Of a stretch of DNA of 64,000 nucleotides, positions 51,973-61,161 are shown piece by piece (the stretch's first letter is position 1; each line of letters opens with the position of its first letter). Below the pieces are notes generated by a model that saw nothing but the letters and a program-made list of their open reading frames with translations, was not told where the DNA came from and did not search any database. Source of the stretch: CAYMYN01 sp964394665. Lineage in GTDB: Bacteria > Planctomycetota > UBA1135 > GCA-002686595. Both the position numbers and the translations under genes were made by a program. The DNA lies in assembly GCA_964394665.1 (NCBI GenBank), contig CAYMYN010000009.1:60086-124085 (forward strand), given 5' to 3'.

Positions 51973-53055
51973 GTGAGCGGCGCGCCGACCGAGTCGGGGC
52001 GCGGCACGCGGCGCGTCGTGGGCGGCCGTGAGTGGATCCTGTTCGGCGGCTGCGACTACCTGGGCCTCTCGGGCGAGCCAGCGCTGCTCGCCGCGGCCCG
52101 CGCGCGGCTCGAGCTCGACGCGCTCTCGCCGGGCGGTTCGCGCACGACGACCGGCACGCACCGCGAGCACCTCCTGCTCGAGCGCGAGCTGGCGAGCTTC
52201 CTCGGCGCGCCGGCGGTGTGCCTGCTGGCGGACGGGATGCTCGCCAACCTCGCCGCCCTGGAAGCCCTCGCGCCGCGGGTCGGCGTAGCGCTCGTCGACG
52301 CCGCCGCGCACCCCACGCTGCGGCGCGCCGCGCTCGCCGCGGGGCTCCCGCCGATCCGCGCGCCCCACAACGATCCGGCGCGCGCGGCGGAGCTCGCCAC
52401 CGACCACGCGCCCGCGGCGCTGCTCGTGGACGGCTGCTACCCGATGCGCGGCGAGCTCGCGCCGCTGGCCGCGTACCGCCGCGCCCTGCCGGCCGGCACG
52501 CCCCTGGTCGTCGACGACGCGCACGCGACGGGCGTGGTGGGAGCGCGCGGCCGGGGGAGCGCGGAGGTGCTCGACCTCGCCGACCCGGACGTGGTCCTGA
52601 CCGGCACCCTCTCGAAGGCCCTCGGCACCTCGGGGGGCTTCGTCGCCGGCTGCGAGGAGTTGGTGGCGGCCGTGCGGCGCAGCGACGCCTACGTGTGCAC
52701 GACGCCGATCCCCGCGCACGTGGCGGCGGCGGCGCGCGCGGGCCTCGCGCTCGTCGCGGCGGATCCGCCCCGGCACCTGCTCGCCCTGCGCGCGAACCTC
52801 GCGCACTTCGAGCGCCTGCTCGCCGAGCGCGGCGTGGCCGTGCGCTTGGGCGGGCTGCCGGTCCTGGCCCTGGCCCACGACGAGCGCGCGCGCCTCGCGG
52901 CCGTCGAGGCCGCGCTCGAGCGGCGCTCCCTGCTCGTGCCGCGCGTCGAGTACCCCGGCCAACGGGCGGGGCTGCGCGTGTCGCTGAGCGCGGCCCACAC
53001 CGGAGCCGAGCTCGAGGCGCTCGCCGACGCCCTGGCCGAGGGGCTCGCTGGATGA
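51973..53055 (+). CDS. Alpha-oxoamine synthase-like PLP enzyme (BioF/KBL/SPT family)
   Basis: This 360-residue protein starts at GTG 51973. The fold-type I signature includes GGCDYLGLSGEPAL, SPGGSRTTTGTHREHLLLE, VVDDAHATGVVGARGRGS with the PLP-binding Asp and His, and LTGTLSKALGTSGGFV with the Schiff-base Lys. These phrases match 7-keto-8-aminopelargonate synthase, 2-amino-3-ketobutyrate CoA ligase and serine palmitoyltransferase. No biotin genes are close by, so BioF cannot be assigned. The protein is slightly short for the family (about 390) because the N-terminus is trimmed. Confidence 0.85.
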   Translation: MSGAPTESGRGTRRVVGGREWILFGGCDYLGLSGEPALLAAARARLELDALSPGGSRTTTGTHREHLLLERELASFLGAPAVCLLADGMLANLAALEALAPRVGVALVDAAAHPTLRRAALAAGLPPIRAPHNDPARAAELATDHAPAALLVDGCYPMRGELAPLAAYRRALPAGTPLVVDDAHATGVVGARGRGSAEVLDLADPDVVLTGTLSKALGTSGGFVAGCEELVAAVRRSDAYVCTTPIPAHVAAAARAGLALVAADPPRHLLALRANLAHFERLLAERGVAVRLGGLPVLALAHDERARLAAVEAALERRSLLVPRVEYPGQRAGLRVSLSAAHTGAELEALADALAEGLAG

Positions 53056-53329
53056 AGGGCGTTTCAGTCGCGCTTCACGCCCGGTTCAGGGCACGCAGTT
53101 AGAACGTGGCCATCGGCGGCAGGACCGACCGACCCGCCCGCCCCGGGACATGGCCACAGGTCCTCGGGCGGGCACCCGCCGCACCCGACGGCGGACCGGT
53201 AGCGCCAGCCAGGCTTCCCCCTCTCTCCAACCCTGCGCCGGGCGCTCCACGGTCGCCGCTCCCTCGACGGGGGGAGCGGCGGCCTCTTTCTTGGATCGGG
53301 ACCCTTTCGCCCGTTCCCCGGCCGTGCCC

Positions 53330-53335
53330 TACCCT
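53330..53335 (+). promoter_or_regulatory. Candidate leaderless -10 element (TACCCT) of the kinase gene
   Basis: TACCCT ends 9 nt before ATG 53345. It supports starting the kinase there and not at the ATG about 200 nt upstream. The rest of the 289-bp gap (53056-53329) contains nothing else I can identify. Confidence 0.45.
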
Positions 53336-53344
53336 CCCCAGCCG

Positions 53345-56215
53345 ATGGTCGAGGCAGAGGAACGAGGCGACGCGTTGCCGCCGCCGGAGCAGGAACTCGA
53401 GGAGCTGCTCTTCCAGTGCCTCGAGGAGCTCGAGCTGCGCGGCGAGGCGGCCCTCGAGCGCTGGCTCGGCGCCCACCCCGCCCAGGCCAGCGCCCTGCGC
53501 TCGCGCCTGGCCGCGTTGCGCGGCAGCGGCCTGATCGCCGCGGGTGGCGCGCACGAGATGCCCGAGCGCCTGGGGGACTTCCAGATCCTCGAGCGCCTCG
53601 GCGAGGGCGGCATGGGCGTCGTCTACCGCGCGCGCCAGCTCGCGCTGGGCCGCGAGGTGGCGCTCAAGGTCGTGCGCCCCGACCAACTGCACTTCGGCGG
53701 CGCCCGCGAGCGCTTCCAGCGCGAGGTCGAGACCGTCGCCGCCCTGCGCCACCCCGGCATCGTCGCCGTGCACACCGTGGGCGAGGAGGACGGCGTGCCC
53801 TTCTTCGCCATGGAGCTGGTGCGCGGCGAGAGCGTCGAGGAACGCCTGGTGGCCCTCGCGGAGCGGCCGCTCGAGGCGCTCACCGGCCGCGACCTCGACC
53901 CGACCGGCAAGGGCACGAGTTACCTCTTCGCCGGCACCTGGGAGGAGGCCTGCCTGCGGGTCGTGCGCCAGGCCTGCGAGGCCCTGCAGTTCGCCCACGA
54001 TCACGGCGTGCTGCACCGCGACCTCAAGCCCTCGAACCTGATGCTCTCGGGCGAAGGCGCGGGCCGCGCACTGCTCGTCGACTTCGGGCTCGCGCGCGGC
54101 GGCGACGCGGACAAGCTCACGCGCACCGGCTCGCAGCTCGGCTCCCTGCGCTACATGGCGCCCGAGCAACTGCGTGGGGACGCGAGCTCCGCCGGGCCGC
54201 GCAGCGACGTCTACGGGCTGGGCGTGACGCTCTACGAGATGCTGAGCCGCGCGCCGGCCTTCGAGGGCAGCGAGGCCCAGGTCATCCTGGCCGTGTCGCG
54301 GGGCGAGCTCGCGCCCCTGCGCCGCCGCAACCCCGCCGCGTCCTGGGAGGCGGAGACGATCTGCGCCGCGGCCACCGACCCCGATCCCGCGCGCCGCTAC
54401 GCCAGCGCCGCGGACCTGGCGCGCGACCTGGCGAACGCGCTCGAGCGGCGCCCGCTCGAGGCGCGGCGCGCCGGAGCCGCATTGCGCCTGCGGCGCTGGG
54501 TCGAGCGTCACCCGGCGGCGACGTTGGCGGCGGTGCTCGGCGTGCTCTTGGTCGTGGGCGGGCCGGCGACCTACGCCTGGCAGCAACACCGCGCCTCGCG
54601 CGACGTCGCGGTGCAGCGCGACCGCGCGGAGCGCGCGCTGGCGAGCGCCCTCGAGGCCATCGAGCGCATGCTGAGCCGCGTCGGCAGCCGAGAGCTCGCG
54701 TTCCTGCCGGCGATGGAGACCCTGCGCGAGCGCCTGCTCGAGGACGCGGTGGCCCTGCTCGAGGGCATCGTGGCGACCGAGACGGACGGAGGCGCGCGCG
54801 GGCAACTCGAGCTCGCCAGCGCGCTGCGGCGCCTGTCCCAGCTCTACGACCTGCTCGGGCGCAGCGCCGAGGCCGCCGCCACCGCCGGCCGCGGGCACGC
54901 CGTGCTCGAGGGGCTCGTCGCGCGCGCCCCCGGCGACGCGGAGTTGCTCGAGCGCTGGGCGCGCGCCGGCGTCGACGAGGGGCGTCTGCTCGCGCGCGCG
55001 GGCGACCTGGCGCGGGCACGCGCGCTGCACGAGCGGCTCGAGGAGCGCCTGGGCGCGCGCGCCGCGCTCGACGGCGATCCCCGGTTGGTGGCCGCGGCCG
55101 CGAGCAACCGCGCGGCCTGGGGAGCGGCGCTCTCGAAGCTCGGCGACGTCGCCGGGGCCGAGGAGTTGCTGCGGCGCGCCGCCGACGAGCTCGATCTCCT
55201 GGTAGGCGTCGACACGGACGACAGGGTCACGGCGGACGCCGACGCGCTGGGCGATGCCTTCTGGGCCTGGGTCAACCTGGGCCAGCATCACCTCGCGCAG
55301 GACGCGGAGGGCGTCGCGCCCCAGACCCTGGCGGCCCTCGAGCGGGCGGTCGAGCTCATGCGGCGCCTGTTGGCCCAGGATCCGCTGCCCGTCCACCGCC
55401 ACCAGCTCGCGTCGTCCTTGATCAACCTGGGCGGCGCCGCGCGCCGCGCGCAGGACTTCGCCCGCGCCGAAGCGGCCTACGCCGAGGCGCGCGCGTTGCT
55501 CGGGGAACTCGTGCACGAGCATCCCAGCACGCTCACCTTCCAGCTCGAGCTGGCCACGGTGCTCAACCAACTCGGCCTGGCGCACGACCTGCGCGGCGAC
55601 CAGCGCTCCGCCGGCCCGTACTACCGCGAGACGGCGCGCTTGCTCGAGGACCTGTGGCGCAACGCGCCGCAGGAGCCGCTCTACGGCCATCGCTTCGCGA
55701 TCGCGCAGCTCAACCTGAGCAGCGTCGAGCGCGCCGCCGGAGACCTCGACGGTGCCGAGGAGCGGGTGGCGCTCGGCATCGACGCCCTGCGCACGGTGCT
55801 CGAACGCTCGCCCGACGACGCCGGCTATCGCCAGAGCCTGCTCGAGCTCCAGGGCGCGCGCTGGCAACTGCGCCTGGAGCGCGGCGATCACGCCGGCGCG
55901 GCGCGCGCGGCCGAGGACATGGCCGCGGCCCTGCCCAACGAGGGCCTCGCCCGGCACCGCGCGGCCTTCGCCCACGTGCGCGCCTTCGAGGCGGCGGCCG
56001 AGGACCCGGAGCTCACGCCGTCCGAGCGCGAGGCGGCGCGGGCCCGCTACGCCGCGCGCGCCTGCGAGCTGACGCGCGAGGCGTACGAGCTGGGTGCGCC
56101 GTACACCGACGTGCGCGCCATCCGCAACCTCGCGCCCCTGCACGGCCGGCCGGAGTTCGAGGACCTCGCGGCCTGGTTCGAGGCCCGGCGCGTGGCCGGG
56201 CCTCGGGGTGAATGA
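53345..56215 (+). CDS. Receptor Ser/Thr protein kinase with TPR-like sensor region
   Basis: This 956-residue protein starts at ATG 53345. A 75-residue N-terminal segment precedes a kinase domain with the Gly loop LGEGGMGVVYRA from residue 86, VALKVV, HRDLKPSN at 224, DFGLARGG at 246 and YMAPEQL. All key residues are present, so it should be active. A loop of about 35 residues is inserted between the hinge and helix E. A membrane helix (about 393-413) separates it from a long helical region (about 430-950). That region's pairs look like tetratricopeptide repeats and are predicted to be outside the membrane. This layout is common in Planctomycetota. It may sense an envelope signal and phosphorylate cytoplasmic targets. 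The targets are unknown. Confidence 0.9.
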   Translation: MVEAEERGDALPPPEQELEELLFQCLEELELRGEAALERWLGAHPAQASALRSRLAALRGSGLIAAGGAHEMPERLGDFQILERLGEGGMGVVYRARQLALGREVALKVVRPDQLHFGGARERFQREVETVAALRHPGIVAVHTVGEEDGVPFFAMELVRGESVEERLVALAERPLEALTGRDLDPTGKGTSYLFAGTWEEACLRVVRQACEALQFAHDHGVLHRDLKPSNLMLSGEGAGRALLVDFGLARGGDADKLTRTGSQLGSLRYMAPEQLRGDASSAGPRSDVYGLGVTLYEMLSRAPAFEGSEAQVILAVSRGELAPLRRRNPAASWEAETICAAATDPDPARRYASAADLARDLANALERRPLEARRAGAALRLRRWVERHPAATLAAVLGVLLVVGGPATYAWQQHRASRDVAVQRDRAERALASALEAIERMLSRVGSRELAFLPAMETLRERLLEDAVALLEGIVATETDGGARGQLELASALRRLSQLYDLLGRSAEAAATAGRGHAVLEGLVARAPGDAELLERWARAGVDEGRLLARAGDLARARALHERLEERLGARAALDGDPRLVAAAASNRAAWGAALSKLGDVAGAEELLRRAADELDLLVGVDTDDRVTADADALGDAFWAWVNLGQHHLAQDAEGVAPQTLAALERAVELMRRLLAQDPLPVHRHQLASSLINLGGAARRAQDFARAEAAYAEARALLGELVHEHPSTLTFQLELATVLNQLGLAHDLRGDQRSAGPYYRETARLLEDLWRNAPQEPLYGHRFAIAQLNLSSVERAAGDLDGAEERVALGIDALRTVLERSPDDAGYRQSLLELQGARWQLRLERGDHAGAARAAEDMAAALPNEGLARHRAAFAHVRAFEAAAEDPELTPSEREAARARYAARACELTREAYELGAPYTDVRAIRNLAPLHGRPEFEDLAAWFEARRVAGPRGE

Positions 56216-56228
56216 GCCGCTCCCGGGC

Positions 56229-56846
56229 TCAAAGCGGCTCGGGGACGCCGGCGGGCTCGATCTCGCGCGCGGGTGCGGGGCCCGCGAGCCGCTCGAGGAC
56301 GCGCTCGTAGCGCCCGCCGAAGTCGATCCGCGAGAGGTCGGCGAACTTGAACTTCGTCCCGTCCTCCTGCCAGTTCGCGTCGGTGTCGACCTCCAGCAGG
56401 GAGACCGAACGTTTGTTCCAGTCCTGGGGCTTGCCGATGTGGCAGACCTCGGGGTCGGAGCGTTCCTCGTACAGCGCGATCAGGCCCGCGGCGCGCGCCG
56501 CCGAGGCGACCAACGAGGGATCGTCGTCGAGCATCACGCCCTCGGGCGCGCGCGGCGGCCAGTGGCCGGCGAGGTCGAGCGCCCGGCGCACGAAGTCCTC
56601 GCCGTCCTTGTCGCGCTTGATGCTCTCGACGTCCGCCAGGCGCAGGGCCGTATAGCCGTCGAGGAGGATGCCGCCCTCGAGCGGCGCCAGCAGCACCCAG
56701 CCCTCGCCGAGCGCGACCACGTAGCCGGTGATGCGTTCGGCGCGGCGGATGTCGCGCCGCACGCGCACGAGCTCGGTGCGTTCGCGCGCGCGCTCGAGGC
56801 GCGCGCGCAGCTTCTCGGCCGTTTCGATCTTCTTGGTGTCGCCCAT
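56229..56846 (-). CDS. Conserved hypothetical cytoplasmic protein
   Basis: This 205-residue protein begins with a charged helix (MGDTKKIETAEKLRARLERA) and a basic RVRRDIRRAERITGYVV. A beta-barrel-like section follows, GEGWVLLAPLEGGILLDGYT and LRLADVESIKR, which resembles RNA-binding SM-like folds. No membrane segment or signal is present. The C-terminal half has a WNKRSVSLLEVDTDANW phrase and a Pro-rich end. I do not recognise the family. It converges on the kinase gene with 13 nt between. Confidence 0.5.
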   Translation of the reverse strand: MGDTKKIETAEKLRARLERARERTELVRVRRDIRRAERITGYVVALGEGWVLLAPLEGGILLDGYTALRLADVESIKRDKDGEDFVRRALDLAGHWPPRAPEGVMLDDDPSLVASAARAAGLIALYEERSDPEVCHIGKPQDWNKRSVSLLEVDTDANWQEDGTKFKFADLSRIDFGGRYERVLERLAGPAPAREIEPAGVPEPL

Positions 56847-56907
56847 GGTGTGGTTCCGCGCGCGGCTCGCCCGTCCCGCGTGGACGCGCGTCCCCGGCGG
56901 CCGGAGA

Positions 56908-57918
56908 TCAGGAGGTGAAGGTCAGGCTGAGGCCATTGGAGAGGTTGAAACCCGCGCCCCCCGCGGCCGGGTCGCGGTACCAGAACTGGAACTTCCAGGT
57001 GGAGCCCGGGAAGAGCTGGCCGCCGCCGACGCCGGAGGGCGCCGTGGTGAAATCCACGTGGCGCGCGGCGTTGCCGAACACGTCGATGAGCTGCGGCCCG
57101 AAGCGCCACAGGCCGACGCCGCCCGAACCGACGCAACGGAAGCCGTTGCCGAAGGGGATCTGCAGCTCGTTGCCGCCGTAGTAGAACAGCCCGAACTGGC
57201 CGGGCACGCCGCCCACCGCGGTCAGGTTGAGGTTCGCGGCGCCGACGCTCGTGCTGCCGAGGAAGCCCATCAGCGCGCCGCTGCCGACCGAGTTCGCGGA
57301 GGTCACGCAAAAGGGCCCGTCCCCGCCGCAGTTCACCTGGCGGTAGACGATGTGGAAGAGCCAGTTGCCGCTGACGCCCAGGCTGCAGGCGTTGGTCCAG
57401 CCGCCGGGGTTGGCGAAGACCACGTTCTTGCCGGGCTGGCAGCCCGCGCCGTCGTGGACGAAGCTCGCGCCGAAAGGCGCCTGGCTCGCGTTCGCCAGCT
57501 CGAGCGCCACGGTGAACGGCCCGCCGGTCACGATCACCTGGCCAGGGAGGGGCTCGAGATCGAACTCGTTGATGAAGCCGTCGGTCAGCACCGGCCCGGG
57601 CAACTCGAAGATCGGGGTGCCGGGGTTCGGCAAGCCCGCGGGGTAGATGCGCAGGGCCTGCTCGAGCGATTGGCTGCCCCCGCCGAAGATCGAGCCCCAA
57701 CCCACTCCCACGCGCAGGATCTCGATCGGATAGTGCGCGGCGGGAACGTCGAAGATCGCGCCGGCCATCTCGCCCGCCACGAAGCACGGGCAGGCGGTGC
57801 TGCCCGCGCCCGTGTGGTTGTTCAGCGTGGGCTCGGTGGGGCAGGGCCCCTGGGCGAGGGCGGCCTGGGCGAGCAGCGGGAACAGGGCGGCGACGAGGGT
57901 GCTTTGGAGTCGGAGCAT
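56908..57918 (-). CDS. Secreted planctomycete-type protein, FGNGFRC C-terminal domain
   Basis: This 336-residue protein starts at ATG 57918, with AAGGA 8 nt upstream. The signal peptide is MLRLQSTLVAALFPLLAQAA, then LAQ. It has a beta-rich N-terminal region beginning CPTEPTLNNHTGAGS. A C-terminal module carries IPFGNGFRCVGSGGVGLWRF, FWYRDPAAGGAGFNLSNGL and a final LTFTS. That module matches, motif by motif, the end of the protein at 26213-27331 (FGDGLRC, WYRDP, LNFTNG), although the N-terminal halves differ. A shared C-terminal module on different cargo suggests sorting or surface attachment. Six or more Cys imply disulfides. Confidence 0.75.
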   Translation of the reverse strand: MLRLQSTLVAALFPLLAQAALAQGPCPTEPTLNNHTGAGSTACPCFVAGEMAGAIFDVPAAHYPIEILRVGVGWGSIFGGGSQSLEQALRIYPAGLPNPGTPIFELPGPVLTDGFINEFDLEPLPGQVIVTGGPFTVALELANASQAPFGASFVHDGAGCQPGKNVVFANPGGWTNACSLGVSGNWLFHIVYRQVNCGGDGPFCVTSANSVGSGALMGFLGSTSVGAANLNLTAVGGVPGQFGLFYYGGNELQIPFGNGFRCVGSGGVGLWRFGPQLIDVFGNAARHVDFTTAPSGVGGGQLFPGSTWKFQFWYRDPAAGGAGFNLSNGLSLTFTS

Positions 57919-58083
57919 GCTGGGCGTCCTTGGATGCGGGGGGAAATGGGAGCGCGGTCCCGTTGGACCACGGTCACCGCGATCGGGTACTGGTGTACCC
58001 CAGATCCTGCCCGGGGGGGAGGGTTCCGGTTCCCGCGCGCCGCGTGCGGGGCCCCACGCCCAGGGCAGACGCTCCGTGCCACC

Positions 58084-61065
58084 ATGCAGACCCGTCGAAT
58101 CCTCACCATCGTGGCCCTCGCGATCGTCGCGCTCCTCGGGCTGCGTTTCCTGGTCTTCCGCGGCGCGCCCCCTCCCGCCGCCGTGGCGCCGACACCGCTG
58201 CCCTCCGGCGCTGCCGCGGGCGACGCTGCCCCGGGGGTGGCCGGGTCGAGCGAGCCGCCCGCGGTGACCACGGACGCGCGCGGGCCCCTCGCGGTCCGCG
58301 GGGAGGAGCCGCCGCGCGCGGCCTCCCATCGGCTCGTCGGCCGCGTGCTCGACGCCACGCGTCGGCCCGTCGCGGGCGCGCGCGTCGCGATCGAGCTCGA
58401 GGGTGCGCTCGACCAGGTCGTGCTCACGGACGCCGCGGGCGCCTTCGAGGGCACGCTCGAGCTCGCCGAGCCCTGGCCGATCGTCTCCCTCTCCGCGAGC
58501 GACGGCCGGGGCAATGGGGCCCGCCGCGCCCTGCCCGCGCGCAGCCTCGAGGGCCAGGCCGATGGGGACGGCTTGCGCGTCGAGGTCGAGGCGCTCGTGT
58601 TGTCGCCTTCGCACACGCTGCGCGTGCGGGTGCGCGAGGATGGCGGTCCTGCGGCCGGTGCGCGGCTCCGGGTCGAGCTCGGCCACGGCCGGAGCCAGCG
58701 CATCGAGGCGCGCGCGGACGAACGCGGCGAGGCGACCCTCGAGTTCCTCCCGCGCGGCCCGCTCTACCTCGAGGCCCGCGCCGACCGAGGGGGCGCGCGC
58801 GCGAAGGCTTTCGTGCCCGAGGACGCGTCGCTCGAGATCGCACTGGAGCCCTTCGCGGTGGGTGAGGTGCTCGCCCTCGACGCCCTGACGCGCGCGCCCG
58901 TCGCCGGCGCGCGGGTCGCGCTCGACCTGTGGTCGAACTCGCCCGCGGCCTTCCCCGGCGAGGAGGACGTCCGGCGTGGGGGCGGGGAGGGGATCTCCTC
59001 TCGTCCCGTCGAGGTCGCCGAGACCGATGGCGAGGGCCGCGCGCGCTTCGCGGATCTGATCCCGGGCGGCAGGTATCGCCTCTCCGCCCGCGCCGAGGGC
59101 TACCAGTCCTTCCCTCGGCCGGGATCGAGCACGGCGCTGGTCCTCGGCGCCGAGCCCATGACGATCGAGCTCGCGCCCCTCGCGCGGAAGAGCGCGCGCT
59201 GGCCGATCGCGGCCGGCGAGGTGCCGATCCCCGCCGACGGAACGCCGATCGAGCTGCGCGTCGCGCCCGAAGCGTTGGGGTTCGGGGCGCCGCCGCCCGA
59301 ACCGCTCGCCGCGCGCATGCAGGGCGCGTTCCTCGTCGCGGATCGGCTGGGCGAAGGCAACCTGTGGATGGCGCGCGATCCGGCGGGGTCCCTGGCCCGC
59401 CTGTGGATCGATCCCGGCAAGGAAGAGGGGAAGGAGGCCACGTTCCGCCGACCGCGGCGCGTCGAGGTGCGCGTTCGCGAGCGCGACGGCCGCGCCGTGG
59501 AGCGGGCCGGCGTCGTGGCGAGGAGCCAGGGCAACAACCTCATGGCGCCCGTCGTGAGGACCGACGCCGAGGGGCTGGCCGTGATCGAGGAGCTGTACGG
59601 CGGCTTGGTCGGGATCCACGTCGACCGCGCCGGCGGCGATTGGGGTCGCAACGTGGCCCAGGTCGACCTCGAGAAGGGCGACGCGGCCGTCGAGGTCGTG
59701 CTTCCCGGCAGCGCGCGGGCGTCCGTCACGGTGCTTGTCGAGGGTCGCCCGCTCCTGCCGCCCACCTTCCGCGTGAGCGCCGGGGACGGCGTGCGCGCGC
59801 GGGTGTTGGCCGAGGACCCCGAGGCGGCCGTGCTCGAGCTCGAGCTCGAGGGCCTCGATCCGGGTTCGAAGGCCACGCTCCACCTGCGCGCGCCCGGCGT
59901 GCGCGGCTCCGGCACGACCCTCGAATTCCCAGCCGACGGTTCCCCGGCCCGGGGCGAGATCGCGCTCGTGCGCACGGGCGTGCTGCACGTGCGCGTCGCC
60001 GGAGAGACCCCCGAGGAGCTCGAGGTCGCGCCCGAGCGCTTCGACGAGCCGAGCGGAAGTTGGAAGGCGCCCCAGCCCTTCGCCCACTCGAACGGCCTGC
60101 GCTATCCCAACGGTCCCGCGGGCGGGTTCGCCTTCGGCGAGCTCGAGCCCGGCCGCTGGCGTGTCCTCGACCGCGCCTCGGGGACCGCGTCGGACGAAGC
60201 GGAGCTCGCGCCCGGCGGCGCGGCGGAAGTGCTGCTCGTGCTCTCGGGCACGGCCTGGGTCAGCGGGCGCGTCGAGCTCGACGATCCCGCGGAACTCGTG
60301 CGCGCCCTGGTGCGGGTCGAGGGCCTCGAGGCGGATGCTTCACCCTCGCGCTGGTTGCCCGGCCAACAGCCGCCGGAGGGGATCTGGCCCAAGGACGGGG
60401 AGTTCCGCATCCGGGTGCCCAAGGATCGCGAGGTGACCCTCGTGCCCTGGCATCCCTGGCTGGTGCCGGCCGCGGACGGCACGGCGCGCGTGCGCGGTCG
60501 GGCCGAGGGGCTCGTGCTGCGCCTGGTCGAGGGCGATGGGCTGATCCTCGCCGCGCCCCAGCTCGCCGAGCAGCGCCGAGTCGTCGCCCTGCGCGTGGCG
60601 CGTTTCCCCGCCGGCGTCGGCGCCCCGCTCCCGGCCGAACCCCTCGAGTGGCACCACGCGCCGCTGCTCGAGGGCCGCGCGCGCTGCGCCATTCCGCCCG
60701 GGACCTGGACCCTGTGGATCGACCCCGGCGCCGTCTTCGAGCCGTTGCTCCTGCGCGACGTCGAGGTCGCGGGCCAGGTCGAGCGCACCGTCGAGTTCCG
60801 CACCGGCTCGGCCCTGCGCGTGCGCGTGCTCGTGCCCGAGGGCCAGGACCCGCCGCGTCTCTACGTCTCCGCGCGCAGCGAGGGCGGTCCGGATCACTAC
60901 CGCGACCTCAACTCCCGCGGCGAGGCCGAGGTCGTGCTCGCGGGCCTGGCCGCCGGCCGCTACGCGGTGAGCTACGGCCAGATCATGAACCTCCGCACCA
61001 GGCACAGCGAGGTGCTCGAGTTCGACGGCCTCAGCGACCAAACCCTGGAGCTCGACCTGCGCTGA
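58084..61065 (+). CDS. Large membrane-anchored carboxypeptidase-regulatory-like protein
   Basis: This 993-residue protein starts at ATG 58084. An N-terminal anchor (ILTIVALAIVALLGLRFLVF) precedes a Pro/Ala-rich stalk of about 50 residues. The rest is a series of beta-sandwich modules that open with phrases such as LVGRVLDATRRPVAGARVAI and carry GxARFADLIPGGRYRL-type ends. Charged residues, mainly Glu and Arg, are abundant. No enzyme motif is visible. It should lie outside the inner membrane. Its anchor-stalk-beta layout equals that of the genes at 21520-23445 and 38022-39983. The decayed fragment at 62029-62351 may come from a relative. Confidence 0.72.
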   Translation: MQTRRILTIVALAIVALLGLRFLVFRGAPPPAAVAPTPLPSGAAAGDAAPGVAGSSEPPAVTTDARGPLAVRGEEPPRAASHRLVGRVLDATRRPVAGARVAIELEGALDQVVLTDAAGAFEGTLELAEPWPIVSLSASDGRGNGARRALPARSLEGQADGDGLRVEVEALVLSPSHTLRVRVREDGGPAAGARLRVELGHGRSQRIEARADERGEATLEFLPRGPLYLEARADRGGARAKAFVPEDASLEIALEPFAVGEVLALDALTRAPVAGARVALDLWSNSPAAFPGEEDVRRGGGEGISSRPVEVAETDGEGRARFADLIPGGRYRLSARAEGYQSFPRPGSSTALVLGAEPMTIELAPLARKSARWPIAAGEVPIPADGTPIELRVAPEALGFGAPPPEPLAARMQGAFLVADRLGEGNLWMARDPAGSLARLWIDPGKEEGKEATFRRPRRVEVRVRERDGRAVERAGVVARSQGNNLMAPVVRTDAEGLAVIEELYGGLVGIHVDRAGGDWGRNVAQVDLEKGDAAVEVVLPGSARASVTVLVEGRPLLPPTFRVSAGDGVRARVLAEDPEAAVLELELEGLDPGSKATLHLRAPGVRGSGTTLEFPADGSPARGEIALVRTGVLHVRVAGETPEELEVAPERFDEPSGSWKAPQPFAHSNGLRYPNGPAGGFAFGELEPGRWRVLDRASGTASDEAELAPGGAAEVLLVLSGTAWVSGRVELDDPAELVRALVRVEGLEADASPSRWLPGQQPPEGIWPKDGEFRIRVPKDREVTLVPWHPWLVPAADGTARVRGRAEGLVLRLVEGDGLILAAPQLAEQRRVVALRVARFPAGVGAPLPAEPLEWHHAPLLEGRARCAIPPGTWTLWIDPGAVFEPLLLRDVEVAGQVERTVEFRTGSALRVRVLVPEGQDPPRLYVSARSEGGPDHYRDLNSRGEAEVVLAGLAAGRYAVSYGQIMNLRTRHSEVLEFDGLSDQTLELDLR

Positions 61066-61149
61066 GCCGGCCGCGCCCTCTCCCGCACCGCGCCCGCGGG
61101 CCTGGTGCTGGGTGGGTCGGCGAGGCTCGTCCGGGTGGGGGGCCTGCTA

Positions 61150-61155
61150 TATGGT
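61150..61155 (+). promoter_or_regulatory. Candidate leaderless -10 element (TATGGT)
   Basis: TATGGT ends 6 nt before ATG 61162 of the amidohydrolase gene; an overlapping TATATG is an alternative. The GGGGG between it and the ATG could also act as a ribosome site if the transcript has a leader. Confidence 0.35.
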
Positions 61156-61161
61156 GGGGGC

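Noticed and set aside
53150..53344. An upstream in-frame ATG that would extend the kinase by 65 residues.
   Set aside because: The extension is low complexity, and TACCCT sits 9 nt before the ATG at 53345, so the later start is preferred.
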